DNA from: Pseudomonadota bacterium | GTDB lineage: Bacteria > Pseudomonadota > Gammaproteobacteria > Steroidobacterales > Woeseiaceae | Assembly (NCBI GenBank): GCA_027621915.1 | Contig: JAQCAD010000003.1 | Coordinates: 1 to 64,000, forward strand | DNA length: 64,000 nt | Reading direction: 5' to 3' | Shown here: positions 36,884 to 46,498 of the stretch, in pieces | Layout: every line of letters starts with the position of its first letter | How positions within the stretch are numbered: position 1 is the first letter of the stretch | The notes under the pieces: generated by a model | What the model was told of the DNA's origin: nothing | Seen by the model: the letters and a program-made list of their open reading frames with translations, nothing else | Databases searched by the model: none | Made by a program: the position numbers and the translations under genes

Positions 36884-39800
36884 ATGAAGCGTTTGCTCCA
36901 AAGACTGATCAAGGGACTCGCCTATTTCGGCGCTGCGATGGTTATTTTGCTGGCTATTAGCGTTGGCATCTTTCGCCTTATGTTGCCGCGATTGCCGGAG
37001 TATCAGGATGAGATCAAGGACTGGGCCAGTGCTGCAATTGGAATGAACGTCGAGTTTTCGGGCATGAATGCGCGATGGCGCCTGAGTGGACCGGAGCTTA
37101 GTTTTTTTGATGCGAGACTGAATCAGCAAAGTACCGGTGACAGCATTTTGATGGCTGAGGAAGTCAGCGTTGGCGTTGGACTGATGCGGCTGATTTCTGA
37201 CCGGGAACTGGTCATCGATCGGGTTAGCATTCGAAATTCGTCCATCGATCTGCGTCAGAACGTAGATGGCATCTGGTTACTACAGGGTCTGCCGTTGGAC
37301 CAGATTGTTGGTGCGCGTGATATTTCTGCGCAACAGTCCGGCGATGTCGAGATCATTGCAGTAAATGTAGATGTCTCCTATGAGCACCCGGATTCCGGGC
37401 AGGTTGTTCCATTCCTGATCCGCTCGCTGGTTGCGTCGCGGAGTCAGACGGAGCTCGTACTCGAAGCGGAAATCGATTTGCCGGACGCATTTGGTGACCG
37501 CCTGGAAATATCTGCCAACCGGTTGAATCTGGATTCATCGGCTGGCGTGTGGCGACTGTTTGTCGAGAGCGAAGGACTGGATGTCAGCGGGTGGTCGCGA
37601 TTACGACCAGCCGGTTTTCCTGAAGCGGAATCGGGCATCGCCGACTTGAGTCTTTGGGTTGACTCGTCGAATGGTGAAATCAGGAACGCCAGCGCAAACG
37701 TTGTATTTTCCAATCTGGACATTTCCGGAACCGGTATCGTCGCTCCATTCGGGTTCAGGGGAAGTTTTGAGTTCTCCCGCGAGCTGGACGGCTGGCTACT
37801 GGCGGCCAATCAGTTTCGCATGGCGACAGTTGATGGCGACTGGCCTCAGTCTGACTTGCAGGTACGTGTAATCAATGACGAGAACGGGAAGCTCAACGGA
37901 CTTAGAACAAATGCCTCGTACTTCGATCTTGAAGATCTGAAATATGTCAGCTCCTGGTTGCCCGAAGCACAGCTGGCCATGCTCAACGATTTTTCTCCAA
38001 CAGGCGTCGTACGCGAACTGACGGTAGAACTTGGCTCGCTGCAATCGGATAGCCCCCAATTCGATGTGTCTGCCACACTGGAATCTGCAGGAATCGCCGG
38101 TACAGGCGAACGACCCGGTGTGCGCGAATTCAGTGGCCGTATTCGCGCGGACAGGGATGGCGGGCGTGTCGAAATTGAGTCGAGAGACCTCGTTGTCGAT
38201 CTGGGCCCAAATCTTTCTGGCCCACTGCTGCTCGACGATGCGTTCGGTACCGTCATCTGGCGGCGCAGTCGCGACGGGATGATCGTTCTTTCCGATAGTG
38301 TCAGGATCCGCAATGCGGATCTCGAGAGCCAAATGAGTCTCCAGGTCAGCTTGCCAGCGGGCGGCGATGCGCCATTTGTGGACTTTGAAAGTACCTGGAG
38401 TGTTTACGATGTCAGTTCATTGCACCGTTATCTCCCGGTGCGCGCAATTTCTCCAAATCTTCGAGACTGGTTGAATGGCGCGTTGGTCTCCGGGAGTGTT
38501 ACGCGCGGTAAGACGCGATTCAATGGCGCACTTGACAAATTTCCATTCGACGAGGGCGAGGGCGCGTTTCATATTGAGGCGCGACTCGAAGATGCAACGC
38601 TCCAGTATTCTGATAAGTGGCCAGCGCCGGAATTTCGCCATCTGGATCTCGTCGTCGAAAATGCCCGCCTTTATTCCCACGAGAACTCGGCAGCCAATCT
38701 TGGTAACAATGTTGAAGATGCGCGAGTCGAAATTCCGGATTTGCGTACGCCGGTTCTCAGTATTGACGGGTTTGCAACCGGCTCGCTGGAATCAATCAGG
38801 ACTTTTGCCATGCAGAGTCCCATTAACGGCGTATTGGGAGGACAGCTCGATCGAGTGGAAGTTGGCGGAGACGCGTCATTCGATCTCTCGATTACCTATC
38901 CGATCCAGGATAAGGAAAATTACGATTTCGCCACGAAGATCCGGGTCAGTGACGCCATGGTTCGGGTGCAGGGTTTCTCGGCTCCGGTTACGCAGCTCAA
39001 CGGTGTAGTCAATGTGTCGCGAAGCGGTGCCACATCCGAGTCGCTGTTCGGTCATTTTCTCGGCCAGCCCGTAGATCTGGACCTGAATCGTGTCGGTGAC
39101 GAATCGGCACCTTACAGCGTCGTGCTTGACGCGGTCGGACGGACGACTGCCGAGGCACTGCAGGCCGAGCTCGGAATTCCCTTGCGGGGCGTGCTGATGG
39201 GCGACGCCGATTTCACAGCCAGTGTGCATTTTCCGAACGGCCGTGCGTTGCAGCCGGGACCGCTTCGGGTAGAGGTCAAATCGGATTTGTACGGGTTCGA
39301 GTCTGACCTGCCAGCGCCGCTCGGCAAGTCGGATGACGAGCAGCTGGCGCTGTCGTTGAGTATCGAATTCCCGGCGGCCGACCAGATCGTTACCAAGGGC
39401 AGCCTGGCCGGCGATATCAACTGGACGGCCCTTTTCATCAAGGCGGGCGGTGCCTGGGATTTCGATCGAGGCGTCCTTGCAGTGGGCGGCGATTATCCAG
39501 AAGTCCCGGATGTTCGCGGACTGCGAATTCACGGACAGACGCCAAAGCTCGATCTGCACGCGTGGCTGGCGGAAGGTCGCCGGGGTGACAAAGAAATCGG
39601 TTTGGGTGACAGAATCAGATCTATCGATCTCGATGTAAACCAATTCTATGCGATAGGGCAGCGTTTTACCGACCATCGAATCACGGTCGATCGCAGCAGC
39701 CAGGACTGGCTTATTCAGATCATCGGCGATGACGTCAATGGACTGGTGACCGTTCCATACGATTTCTTGGCGGGGCGATCGATGTCGCTTGAAATGGATC

Positions 39801-40726
39801 GACTGATTCTGACGGGCGGCGACGAAGTTGAACCGGAAACCGCAGTGCCGCTGGATCCGCGCACGTTACCGGGAATATCAATACGAGCTGCCGAATTTGG
39901 TATGGGAGAGCGCTATTTAGGTCAACTCGAGGCTGATTTTGAAAAAACGGATCGCGGGCTCGAAACTATAAATCTCAAGTCAACTGATCATTCGTTCACG
40001 ATCGTTGCCGCCGCCGGCTGGATCGTCGATGCCGAAGAAGAATCAGGTCAACGTACATACTTTGACGCGGAACTCAAAAGCACGAACGTCGAACAGACCG
40101 CCGGGCGCCTGAATTATGAGCCGGGCATAATCTCCGATTCCATGACGGTAGATGTCGATGTAGGTTGGTCGGGCGGACCCCGAAAAGATTATATGGAATG
40201 GTTGAACGGGAATGTTGTCGTCAATCTGGGTGAGGGAAGGCTCGCTGACGTTGAGCCGGGCGCAGGGCGGGTGTTCGGCCTCATGAGTATCGTCGCGTTG
40301 CCGCGACGACTCGCGCTCGATTTTCGGGACGTTTTCGATGCAGGATTCAGCTTTGACAAAATCACCGGAAACTTCAGACTCGTCAGGGGTGAGGCATACA
40401 CGTGTGACCTGACCTTAACTGGGCCGGCAGCGGATGTCGGCATCGTGGGTCGTACTGGCTTGAACGCCCGTGATTACGATCAGGCAGCGATTGTCAGCGC
40501 CAACGTTGGCAATACGCTGCCTGTTGTTGGCGCTCTTTTGGGTGGCCCACAGGTCGCTGCCGCACTGCTGGTATTTTCGCAAATCTTCAAGAACCCGCTG
40601 AAAGACGTTGGTCAGGTTTACTACTCGGTCGAGGGTTCGTGGGACGCGCCGTTGATCGAGAAACTAGATTTGGAACAATTCGCGAATACGAGTAGTCTCG
40701 CGGGCTGCATTGACGCACCACAATAA
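36884..40726 (+). CDS. yhdP: YhdP/AsmA-like phospholipid-transport protein
   Basis: About 1280 residues, a normal length for the YhdP family of AsmA-like proteins that bridge the inner and outer membrane and move phospholipids outward. One N-terminal membrane helix (GLAYFGAAMVILLAISVGIF) is followed by a long periplasmic beta-rich body without cysteine pairs, with an AsmA-like C-terminus (VFGLMSIVALPRRLALDFRDVF, 'GNFRLVRGEAYTCDLTLTGPAADVGIVGRTG' in parts, and 'LPVVGALLGGPQVAAALLVFSQI' in parts). ATG 36884 follows an in-frame TTG. Sits between rng and tldD as in other gammaproteobacteria. Confidence 0.9.
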   Translation: MKRLLQRLIKGLAYFGAAMVILLAISVGIFRLMLPRLPEYQDEIKDWASAAIGMNVEFSGMNARWRLSGPELSFFDARLNQQSTGDSILMAEEVSVGVGLMRLISDRELVIDRVSIRNSSIDLRQNVDGIWLLQGLPLDQIVGARDISAQQSGDVEIIAVNVDVSYEHPDSGQVVPFLIRSLVASRSQTELVLEAEIDLPDAFGDRLEISANRLNLDSSAGVWRLFVESEGLDVSGWSRLRPAGFPEAESGIADLSLWVDSSNGEIRNASANVVFSNLDISGTGIVAPFGFRGSFEFSRELDGWLLAANQFRMATVDGDWPQSDLQVRVINDENGKLNGLRTNASYFDLEDLKYVSSWLPEAQLAMLNDFSPTGVVRELTVELGSLQSDSPQFDVSATLESAGIAGTGERPGVREFSGRIRADRDGGRVEIESRDLVVDLGPNLSGPLLLDDAFGTVIWRRSRDGMIVLSDSVRIRNADLESQMSLQVSLPAGGDAPFVDFESTWSVYDVSSLHRYLPVRAISPNLRDWLNGALVSGSVTRGKTRFNGALDKFPFDEGEGAFHIEARLEDATLQYSDKWPAPEFRHLDLVVENARLYSHENSAANLGNNVEDARVEIPDLRTPVLSIDGFATGSLESIRTFAMQSPINGVLGGQLDRVEVGGDASFDLSITYPIQDKENYDFATKIRVSDAMVRVQGFSAPVTQLNGVVNVSRSGATSESLFGHFLGQPVDLDLNRVGDESAPYSVVLDAVGRTTAEALQAELGIPLRGVLMGDADFTASVHFPNGRALQPGPLRVEVKSDLYGFESDLPAPLGKSDDEQLALSLSIEFPAADQIVTKGSLAGDINWTALFIKAGGAWDFDRGVLAVGGDYPEVPDVRGLRIHGQTPKLDLHAWLAEGRRGDKEIGLGDRIRSIDLDVNQFYAIGQRFTDHRITVDRSSQDWLIQIIGDDVNGLVTVPYDFLAGRSMSLEMDRLILTGGDEVEPETAVPLDPRTLPGISIRAAEFGMGERYLGQLEADFEKTDRGLETINLKSTDHSFTIVAAAGWIVDAEEESGQRTYFDAELKSTNVEQTAGRLNYEPGIISDSMTVDVDVGWSGGPRKDYMEWLNGNVVVNLGEGRLADVEPGAGRVFGLMSIVALPRRLALDFRDVFDAGFSFDKITGNFRLVRGEAYTCDLTLTGPAADVGIVGRTGLNARDYDQAAIVSANVGNTLPVVGALLGGPQVAAALLVFSQIFKNPLKDVGQVYYSVEGSWDAPLIEKLDLEQFANTSSLAGCIDAPQ

Positions 40727-40764
40727 GTTGTCGGTAAGAGCAATTCACTGGCAACCAGGACGAT

Positions 40765-42228
40765 TTGACATTGATCGCTAACAATAATAACGGCTCGGCT
40801 GTTGACACCGTGATGTCTCAGATGCTCTCACCGGCGGGTCTTGACGAGAGACACCTTGCCAAAGCGCTGGGTTCTCTTTACATGCGCGATGTCGATGCTG
40901 CAGACCTGTATTTTCAGGTCAGCCGCAGCGAATCCTGGACGGTCGAGGATGGCATTCTCAAAGAGGGCAGTTTCAGCCATGATCAGGGCGTAGGCGTGCG
41001 TGCGGTCTGTGGTGAGAAAACCGGCTTTGCCTATTCGGAAGAACTCATTCTGCCCGCGCTTCAAGGCGCTGCCGATGCGGCACGAGCGATATCGAGACAA
41101 GGCCAATCGAAATCAATTCAAATTGCATCTATCGGAGAAACTCAACGCCTTTACCCGGTAACAGATCCGACGAGCAGTATCTCCGACGAACAAAAAAAAG
41201 CGCTGGTGAGCAGGATCGATATCGAGACACGCAAACTCGACAGGCGAGTTGAGCAGGTGATCGTGACCCTGATTAGCAATCAGGAACTGGTCCTGATCGT
41301 CGCTGCCGACGGAACGCTGGCCGGAGATATTCGTCCGTTGGTTCGGCTGAACGTCATGGTAATTGTTGCCGAGAATGGCAAACGGGAGCAGGGCTATGCC
41401 GGAGGTGGCGCCAGAGCTGATCTCAACTATTTTCTAGAAAGCGATCGGGCAATGGAATATGCCAGGGAAGCGGTCCGGCAAGGCGTTGTGCTGCTTGACG
41501 CGCAGCCGGCCCCTGCGGGCACAATGCCGGTCGTCCTCGGTGCCGGCTGGCCGGGTATTTTGTTGCACGAAGCTGTTGGTCACGGTCTGGAGGGCGATTT
41601 CAACAGGAAAGGGACATCCGCATTTACAGGTCGCGTCGGTCAAAAGGTCGCTTCCGATTTATGCACCATTGTTGACGATGGCACTCTTCCCAATCGCCGT
41701 GGTTCCCTCGCTGTTGACGACGAAGGAACGCCCGGCCAATACAACGTTTTGGTGGAGAACGGCGTACTGCGGGGATACATGCAGGACAGGATGAATGCCC
41801 GGCTGATGGGTGTTGCACCGACCGGCAATGGCCGTCGCGAGTCATTCGCTCATATTCCGATGCCGCGTATGACAAATACCTACATGCTCGCAGGTCCTCA
41901 TGATCCGGAAGAGATTATTCGCTCCGTCGCAAGGGGGCTTTACTCGCCGAATTTTGGTGGCGGACAGGTTGATATTACGTCCGGCAAGTTCGTGTTTTCC
42001 GCCAATGAGGCTTACCTGATCGAGAATGGCAAATTGACGACTCCGGTAAAGGGCGCGATGCTCATTGGTGACGGCCCGGAAGTATTGACGCGTATTTCGA
42101 TGGTTGGCAAAGACCTCAGGATGGACTCCGGAGTTGGAACCTGCGGAAAAGACGGACAGTCAGTTCCTGTGGGTGTCGGCCAACCAACATTACGCATCGA
42201 CGAACTCACTGTCGGCGGCACAGCCTGA
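40765..42228 (+). CDS. tldD: Metalloprotease TldD
   Basis: 487-residue TldD, which with PmbA/TldE degrades unfolded peptides and modified leader peptides such as microcin precursors. The zinc-binding HExxxH motif is HEAVGH at residues 268-273 ([15 protein letters not shown]), with the third cysteine ligand region '[13 protein letters not shown]' near the end. The start may be TTG 40765 or ATG 40813. Its partner pmbA lies 4.3 kb downstream, separated by the FHA-ATPase, purEK and yjgA. Confidence 0.94.
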   Translation: MTLIANNNNGSAVDTVMSQMLSPAGLDERHLAKALGSLYMRDVDAADLYFQVSRSESWTVEDGILKEGSFSHDQGVGVRAVCGEKTGFAYSEELILPALQGAADAARAISRQGQSKSIQIASIGETQRLYPVTDPTSSISDEQKKALVSRIDIETRKLDRRVEQVIVTLISNQELVLIVAADGTLAGDIRPLVRLNVMVIVAENGKREQGYAGGGARADLNYFLESDRAMEYAREAVRQGVVLLDAQPAPAGTMPVVLGAGWPGILLHEAVGHGLEGDFNRKGTSAFTGRVGQKVASDLCTIVDDGTLPNRRGSLAVDDEGTPGQYNVLVENGVLRGYMQDRMNARLMGVAPTGNGRRESFAHIPMPRMTNTYMLAGPHDPEEIIRSVARGLYSPNFGGGQVDITSGKFVFSANEAYLIENGKLTTPVKGAMLIGDGPEVLTRISMVGKDLRMDSGVGTCGKDGQSVPVGVGQPTLRIDELTVGGTA

Positions 42229-42391
42229 GGCGACGGCGCTGCATGCTTTGACATAAGACCAATGGTGTGACCCCTCACCGAGTCTCTGATGTGATTTCCT
42301 TCACTGCGGTCAGGTTATGTTCATAGTAAGGTTTGATTGTGCTCGTCGAATGATTCGGCCGGCTGACCAGGTCTTTCAAGGAGTGATAACA

Positions 42392-42562
42392 GTGGGATTC
42401 GAAAACACAATAACAGAATACGACATGGACCCAGCGTCCCAGCAATTTGTGCAAAATCTGCGATCCGGAAGTAAAGACCTGGGGCCGGATCTGGACGTTG
42501 ACGGCCTCTCGGATTCGATCATTGCTCGTCTCAAACTATTCTTTTCATTCGGCCGAAGTTAA
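42392..42562 (+). CDS. Small protein of unknown function (56 residues)
   Basis: Starts at GTG 42392 with AAGGAG eight bases upstream; the longer reading from 42317 lacks such a site. The product begins MGFENTITEYDMDPAS and is acidic, with 'LGPDLDVDGLSDSIIARLKLFF' (in parts) containing DLDVDGLSD, a possible calcium-loop-like acidic stretch that I would not rely on. No family recognised and no close partner except the small membrane protein after it. Confidence 0.45.
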   Translation: MGFENTITEYDMDPASQQFVQNLRSGSKDLGPDLDVDGLSDSIIARLKLFFSFGRS

Positions 42563-42697
42563 TACGTATCTATTTGTTTCCATTAGATATTTTGGTCAAT
42601 CTACCCAGAAATACCGGATTCTGACTGATTCCCGTGTGGACTCGGAGCCAGCCGCGATGGAAAATCGAAACGGCCGGAGTTGAGAGAGGATCCCGAC

Positions 42698-42910
42698 ATG
42701 TGGGTGTCAAAGTCGATCTACGAAAGCCTGCCATATTTTTATCTGGCGGTGGGCGGAATTTCGCTGATTGCATCGATGTATCTGAACCACTGGCACTGGC
42801 CGACAATCTGCTTCGTTGTCGGTATCTCATCGTTGGTTGGTGGCCTGGTGTTGTTACTGAAGCGGCGCGACTTTCGCCACTACGATCATCGCGGTAAACC
42901 GAAAGAATAA
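42698..42910 (+). CDS. Small two-helix membrane protein
   Basis: 70 residues from ATG 42698, preceded by GAGAGG. Two hydrophobic helices (YFYLAVGGISLIASMYL and TICFVVGISSLVGGLVLLL) with 'NHWHW' between them and a basic, histidine-rich tail (KRRDFRHYDHRGKPKE). It is convergent with the FHA-ATPase gene, 13 bases apart. Function unknown. Confidence 0.6.
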   Translation: MWVSKSIYESLPYFYLAVGGISLIASMYLNHWHWPTICFVVGISSLVGGLVLLLKRRDFRHYDHRGKPKE

Positions 42911-42923
42911 TCAAACTCTGTTC

Positions 42924-44138
42924 TTACGCCTGGCTTACGGCAGACGTATCGCTGCGGACCCCATCGGCGCCACGCAAATCATGGTAGATCAATTCGTGCT
43001 CGCCAATTGAAATGACATCGCCGTCCTGCAACTTGTGTTTTTTGATTGATACGTTTCCCAACAGGACTCCGTTAGTACTGTTCAGGTCTTCCAGAATGCA
43101 ACCGGATTCATCGCTGATCAGCTGAGCGTGATGACGACTGATGAACGTGCTGTCAATGTGAATCTCGTTGGTCGGCGATCGGCCGACAATGACGCGGCCT
43201 GCTTCGAAAAAATATTCGGCGACTTGCTGGCCATCGCTCCGCACTTCAATGCGGGTCAGAAAATTCTTCTCAGGTCGCTTCGCCACAAGATGTGGCATGG
43301 CCTTGTGCGTGCCGGTCGTGTCCTTGTGCTCCTTCCAGTCAAGCTCTGCTGCAGTGGCTTCGATGTCTTCGCCACTGATCTGGTCTTTCCCGTCGGCGAG
43401 ACCGACCAGTAATGCTGAATCACATATCGTATTAATGAGGCGAGGGATGCCGCCAGAGTAGCGATAGATAACCGGGAAGCTGTCGTCAAGAAACAACTTT
43501 TTGGCGGTACAGCCCGCGACAGTGATTCGATGTTCGATGTAAGCGCGCATATCGCGCTTATCCAGCGCGCCGAGATGAAACCTCAGGCGGACGCGTTGGG
43601 CCAGCTGCCTGAGCTTGTCAGAGTCCAGCGTATCTTTTAATTCAGGTTGCCCGGCAAGAATGATTCGCAGCACCTTTTCTTTGCTGGTTTCAATACCGGA
43701 TAGCAGGCGAATCTCTTCGAGTACCCTGGCAGTCAGGTTCTGCGCCTCGTCTACGACCAGGATGACTTTTTTGCCCGCTGAGTATTGCTCGATCAGGAAC
43801 ATATTCAGCATGTCCAGCAGCTCGACTTTCTGCTTGTCGTAAGGTTTGAAGCCGAATTCCGTCAAAATTGCCTGCAAAAATTGCGTAGGCGTCAATTGCG
43901 TCTGCGACACGAAGGCGAAAACGACGTCATGGCCGAGATCGGCGAGAAAGGTCTGCAACAAGGTTGTTTTGCCCGATCCAATGTCTCCCGTTATGACGAC
44001 AAAGCCGTCCGCGAGCCAGATCGTGGATTCCATGTAGGCTTTTGCGCGCGCGTGCTGTTTGCTCCAGTACACGAAGTCCGGATCGGGAGTCAGGCTAAAT
44101 GGCGCCGTTTTCAGGTTGAAATGTTCGAGGTACGACAT
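42924..44138 (-). CDS. ExeA/GspA-type AAA ATPase fused to an FHA domain
   Basis: 404-residue protein. Residues 1-270 are an ExeA-like AAA+ ATPase: Walker A GDIGSGKTT near residue 51, Walker B KKVILVVDEAQNL, sensor 'IILAGQPEL', and 'YSGGIPRLINTICDSALL'. These ATPases assist assembly of secretins or pili across peptidoglycan. Residues about 300-390 form an FHA phosphothreonine-binding domain (RVIVGRSPTNEIHID, FISRHHAQLISDE, LEDLNSTNGVLLG). No membrane helix and no peptidoglycan domain are seen, and no secretin or GspB gene is adjacent. The FHA tail suggests control by phosphorylation, which is inference. Confidence 0.88.
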   Translation of the reverse strand: MSYLEHFNLKTAPFSLTPDPDFVYWSKQHARAKAYMESTIWLADGFVVITGDIGSGKTTLLQTFLADLGHDVVFAFVSQTQLTPTQFLQAILTEFGFKPYDKQKVELLDMLNMFLIEQYSAGKKVILVVDEAQNLTARVLEEIRLLSGIETSKEKVLRIILAGQPELKDTLDSDKLRQLAQRVRLRFHLGALDKRDMRAYIEHRITVAGCTAKKLFLDDSFPVIYRYSGGIPRLINTICDSALLVGLADGKDQISGEDIEATAAELDWKEHKDTTGTHKAMPHLVAKRPEKNFLTRIEVRSDGQQVAEYFFEAGRVIVGRSPTNEIHIDSTFISRHHAQLISDESGCILEDLNSTNGVLLGNVSIKKHKLQDGDVISIGEHELIYHDLRGADGVRSDTSAVSQA

Positions 44139-44275
44139 TGATCGTTGTCTTTCTTTTCAGGCCGCTCGGTTGCGAGTTTCTACAAGGTACTAGTGTACCC
44201 AAATTATGCGTCAATCCAGCGATTCAATCTGCGCGTCTCGTCAGGCGCGAAAGTGCGAAGCCGGTCTCATATTGA

Positions 44276-45364
44276 TCAGGTGCTCAGAAGTTCCGACAGA
44301 CGCAGGACTGTTGCATCGCGTTCCTCGGCGGTCGTCGTTACAACGGTCGCGTGACCGAGCTTTCTGCCAGGTCGCGGCACTTTTCCATAATCATGGAGAT
44401 GGCACGGATGGGATTCGAATGGGTTGCGATCAACCGGCAAATTTCCGATCAGGTTCAGCATCCCGGCGTAACCACACATCGCGGTTTCTCCCAGCGGCAT
44501 ATCCAGAATTGCCCGCAGGTGATTCTCGAACTGACTGGTTTTCGCACCCTCTATGGTCCAGTGGCCGGAGTTGTGGACACGCGGGGCAAATTCATTCGCG
44601 AGTAAACGATCACCGGTGACGAACAATTCGAGGGCGAGTACTCCTACGTAATCAAGGTGCTCAAGCAGTGTCGTCACGTACGATTGTGCGGTTTCTTGAA
44701 GTTTGGGGAGAATTGCAGGCGCACGGGAGATGCGCAGAATCCCGCTCTCGTGTTCGTTTCCTGTCAATGGATAGTGGACGATCTGCCCGCTTCGACTTCT
44801 TACACCGATTGCCGAAATTTCCCGGTCAAACCGGACCCACTGCTCAGCAATCAGATCTTTGACGCCAAGCGCGGCGATTGCAGCGTCAATCTCCGACGCG
44901 TTACGTATAACGAACTGGCCCTTGCCGTCATAGCCGAGCCGTCTTGTTTTCAGAACGAGGGGTAGTCCGATCTCTTCAATTGCCTTAAGAAGTTCACTCG
45001 ACGAATTGACGGGCCGAAAACCCGGAACCGGTATGCCGAGAAATTCAAACAATGTTTTTTCAGCCACACGGTCCTGCGCATACAGCAGGGCCTGAGCTGG
45101 CGGATAAACGGATACACCATCGGCAATACGCTCGATCGCAGCAACAGGTACGTTTTCGAATTCATAGGTGATAATTTCTGTCGCCGCGGCCAGCAAAGCC
45201 AGCCCCTCGTCGCCGTCGAACGGATATTTGAGCACTGAACCAACGCGGGCAGCAGGCGGGTCGTCGGCAGGGTCGAGAAAAATGAACTCGAGGCCCATTC
45301 GCTGCCCGGCGATTCCCAGCATCTGGCCCAACTGTCCGGCGCCGATAACGCCAATTCTTGTCAC
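44276..45364 (-). CDS. purK: N5-carboxyaminoimidazole ribonucleotide synthase
   Basis: 362-residue ATP-grasp enzyme that makes N5-CAIR from AIR, bicarbonate and ATP in purine synthesis. Starts at GTG 45364 (TRIGVIGAGQLGQML), one base after the purE stop; earlier in-frame codons belong to purE in another frame. Features: 'PLVLKTRRLGYDGKGQFVI', 'EQWVRFDREISAIGVRS' and 'LFVTGDRLLANEFAPRVHNSGHWTIEG' (in parts). Translated in coupling with purE. Confidence 0.94.
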   Translation of the reverse strand: MTRIGVIGAGQLGQMLGIAGQRMGLEFIFLDPADDPPAARVGSVLKYPFDGDEGLALLAAATEIITYEFENVPVAAIERIADGVSVYPPAQALLYAQDRVAEKTLFEFLGIPVPGFRPVNSSSELLKAIEEIGLPLVLKTRRLGYDGKGQFVIRNASEIDAAIAALGVKDLIAEQWVRFDREISAIGVRSRSGQIVHYPLTGNEHESGILRISRAPAILPKLQETAQSYVTTLLEHLDYVGVLALELFVTGDRLLANEFAPRVHNSGHWTIEGAKTSQFENHLRAILDMPLGETAMCGYAGMLNLIGNLPVDRNPFESHPCHLHDYGKVPRPGRKLGHATVVTTTAEERDATVLRLSELLST

Positions 45365-45365
45365 G

Positions 45366-45854
45366 CTACTGGCTCGGATCAGAATTCGCGAGAACGGCGT
45401 CGGTCTGGTTTTTGCGATAGGTGTCAAGTGCTGTCGCGACATCCGGATTGCCGATCGCGAGAATGGCCGCGGCGAGCAACGCGGCATTGACCGCTCCGGC
45501 TTTGCCTATCGCCATACATCCTACCGGTACGCCGCCGGGCATCTGCGCGATCGACAACAGTGAGTCCATGCCTTTCAGTGATTTCGATTCGATCGGCACT
45601 CCCAGGACAGGCAAGCGTGTTTTTGCTGCGGCCATGCCGGGAAGGTGCGCTGCGCCACCGGCCCCGGCGATGATGACCTTGAGGCCCCGATCGACAGCGG
45701 TTTCTGCGTACTCGTACAGCAGGTCCGGTGTTCGGTGAGCTGAAACGACCTGGACATCGCAGGCAATGCCCAGCTTCGCCAGGGTTTCGCTGGTATGCCT
45801 CATCGTATCCCAATCAGAGCGGGACCCCATGATGATTCCTATCTGTGCATTCAT
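45366..45854 (-). CDS. purE: N5-carboxyaminoimidazole ribonucleotide mutase
   Basis: 162-residue PurE of the class I type that converts N5-CAIR to CAIR. Diagnostic stretches: '[21 protein letters not shown]', '[16 protein letters not shown]', '[26 protein letters not shown]' (in parts) and '[23 protein letters not shown]' (in parts). The start is at 45854 and the stop is separated from purK by a single base, so both are likely one operon. Divergent neighbour on the 3' side is none; yjgA lies upstream on the same strand. Confidence 0.95.
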   Translation of the reverse strand: MNAQIGIIMGSRSDWDTMRHTSETLAKLGIACDVQVVSAHRTPDLLYEYAETAVDRGLKVIIAGAGGAAHLPGMAAAKTRLPVLGVPIESKSLKGMDSLLSIAQMPGGVPVGCMAIGKAGAVNAALLAAAILAIGNPDVATALDTYRKNQTDAVLANSDPSQ

Positions 45855-45891
45855 TCGTCTGTTCGTCTGCGTGCGAGGAAAAGGGGCAATT

Positions 45892-46398
45892 CTATATGGA
45901 TAGTGCCGTGCTCTGCATCTTTGATGTCAGATCCTTGTGGATTTCACGGAATATTTTTCGCCGTACGAGCCGCCGGGCGTCGTCACCCGGTGCGGAGAAC
46001 CAGTTCGCGACCAATTCCGCAAGTATCTCGTTGCGATGACCGACGAGTAAGAAATATTCGTCAAGATCGTCTCTGTCGTCACCAGTCAATCGTTCACGCC
46101 ATTCCTCCGCCTGGTGGAAAACCTGCTTGGACTTCCGGTCACTGCTACCCAGCGCCTCAAGTGCTGCCTTGATTGGTTCAGCATCTGCCGCACGCATGAT
46201 TTTACCGATCAGCTGTTTCTGTCGGCGCATTGCGCCATGCGCAGTAATGGCTTTGGCCGCAAGAACCGCGTCGAGCAATGATTCTGGCAAGTCGATTCTA
46301 CGCAGTTGCTCGGCCGTCAAATCGATCAGTTGCTCGCCGAGTACCTGGAGAGCCTGGTACTCACGCTTTAGGGCAGATTTACTGGGCTTTGCAATCAT
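45892..46398 (-). CDS. yjgA: Ribosome-associated protein YjgA/DarP
   Basis: 168-residue YjgA (DUF615), a factor that binds late 50S ribosomal assembly intermediates. It begins '[21 protein letters not shown]' (in parts: [13 protein letters not shown]), has '[11 protein letters not shown]', 'QAEEWRERL' and '[13 protein letters not shown]'. I start at ATG 46398, since the reading frame open before it overlaps the divergent pmbA gene and shows no homology. Its promoter region of about 100 bases is shared with pmbA. Confidence 0.9.
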   Translation of the reverse strand: MIAKPSKSALKREYQALQVLGEQLIDLTAEQLRRIDLPESLLDAVLAAKAITAHGAMRRQKQLIGKIMRAADAEPIKAALEALGSSDRKSKQVFHQAEEWRERLTGDDRDDLDEYFLLVGHRNEILAELVANWFSAPGDDARRLVRRKIFREIHKDLTSKMQSTALSI

Positions 46399-46498
46399 TT
46401 CTGAGTGGGTTACTGTGCTTGCCGACGTTGGAACGCAATAGTACGCAAAAGTCTGCGGTAGATATCGAACAATAAGAAAGTTAGGGAACGATTGCCAC

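Noticed and set aside
42924-44138. Type II secretion locus
   Set aside because: Only the ExeA-type ATPase is present, without GspB, secretin or pseudopilin genes.
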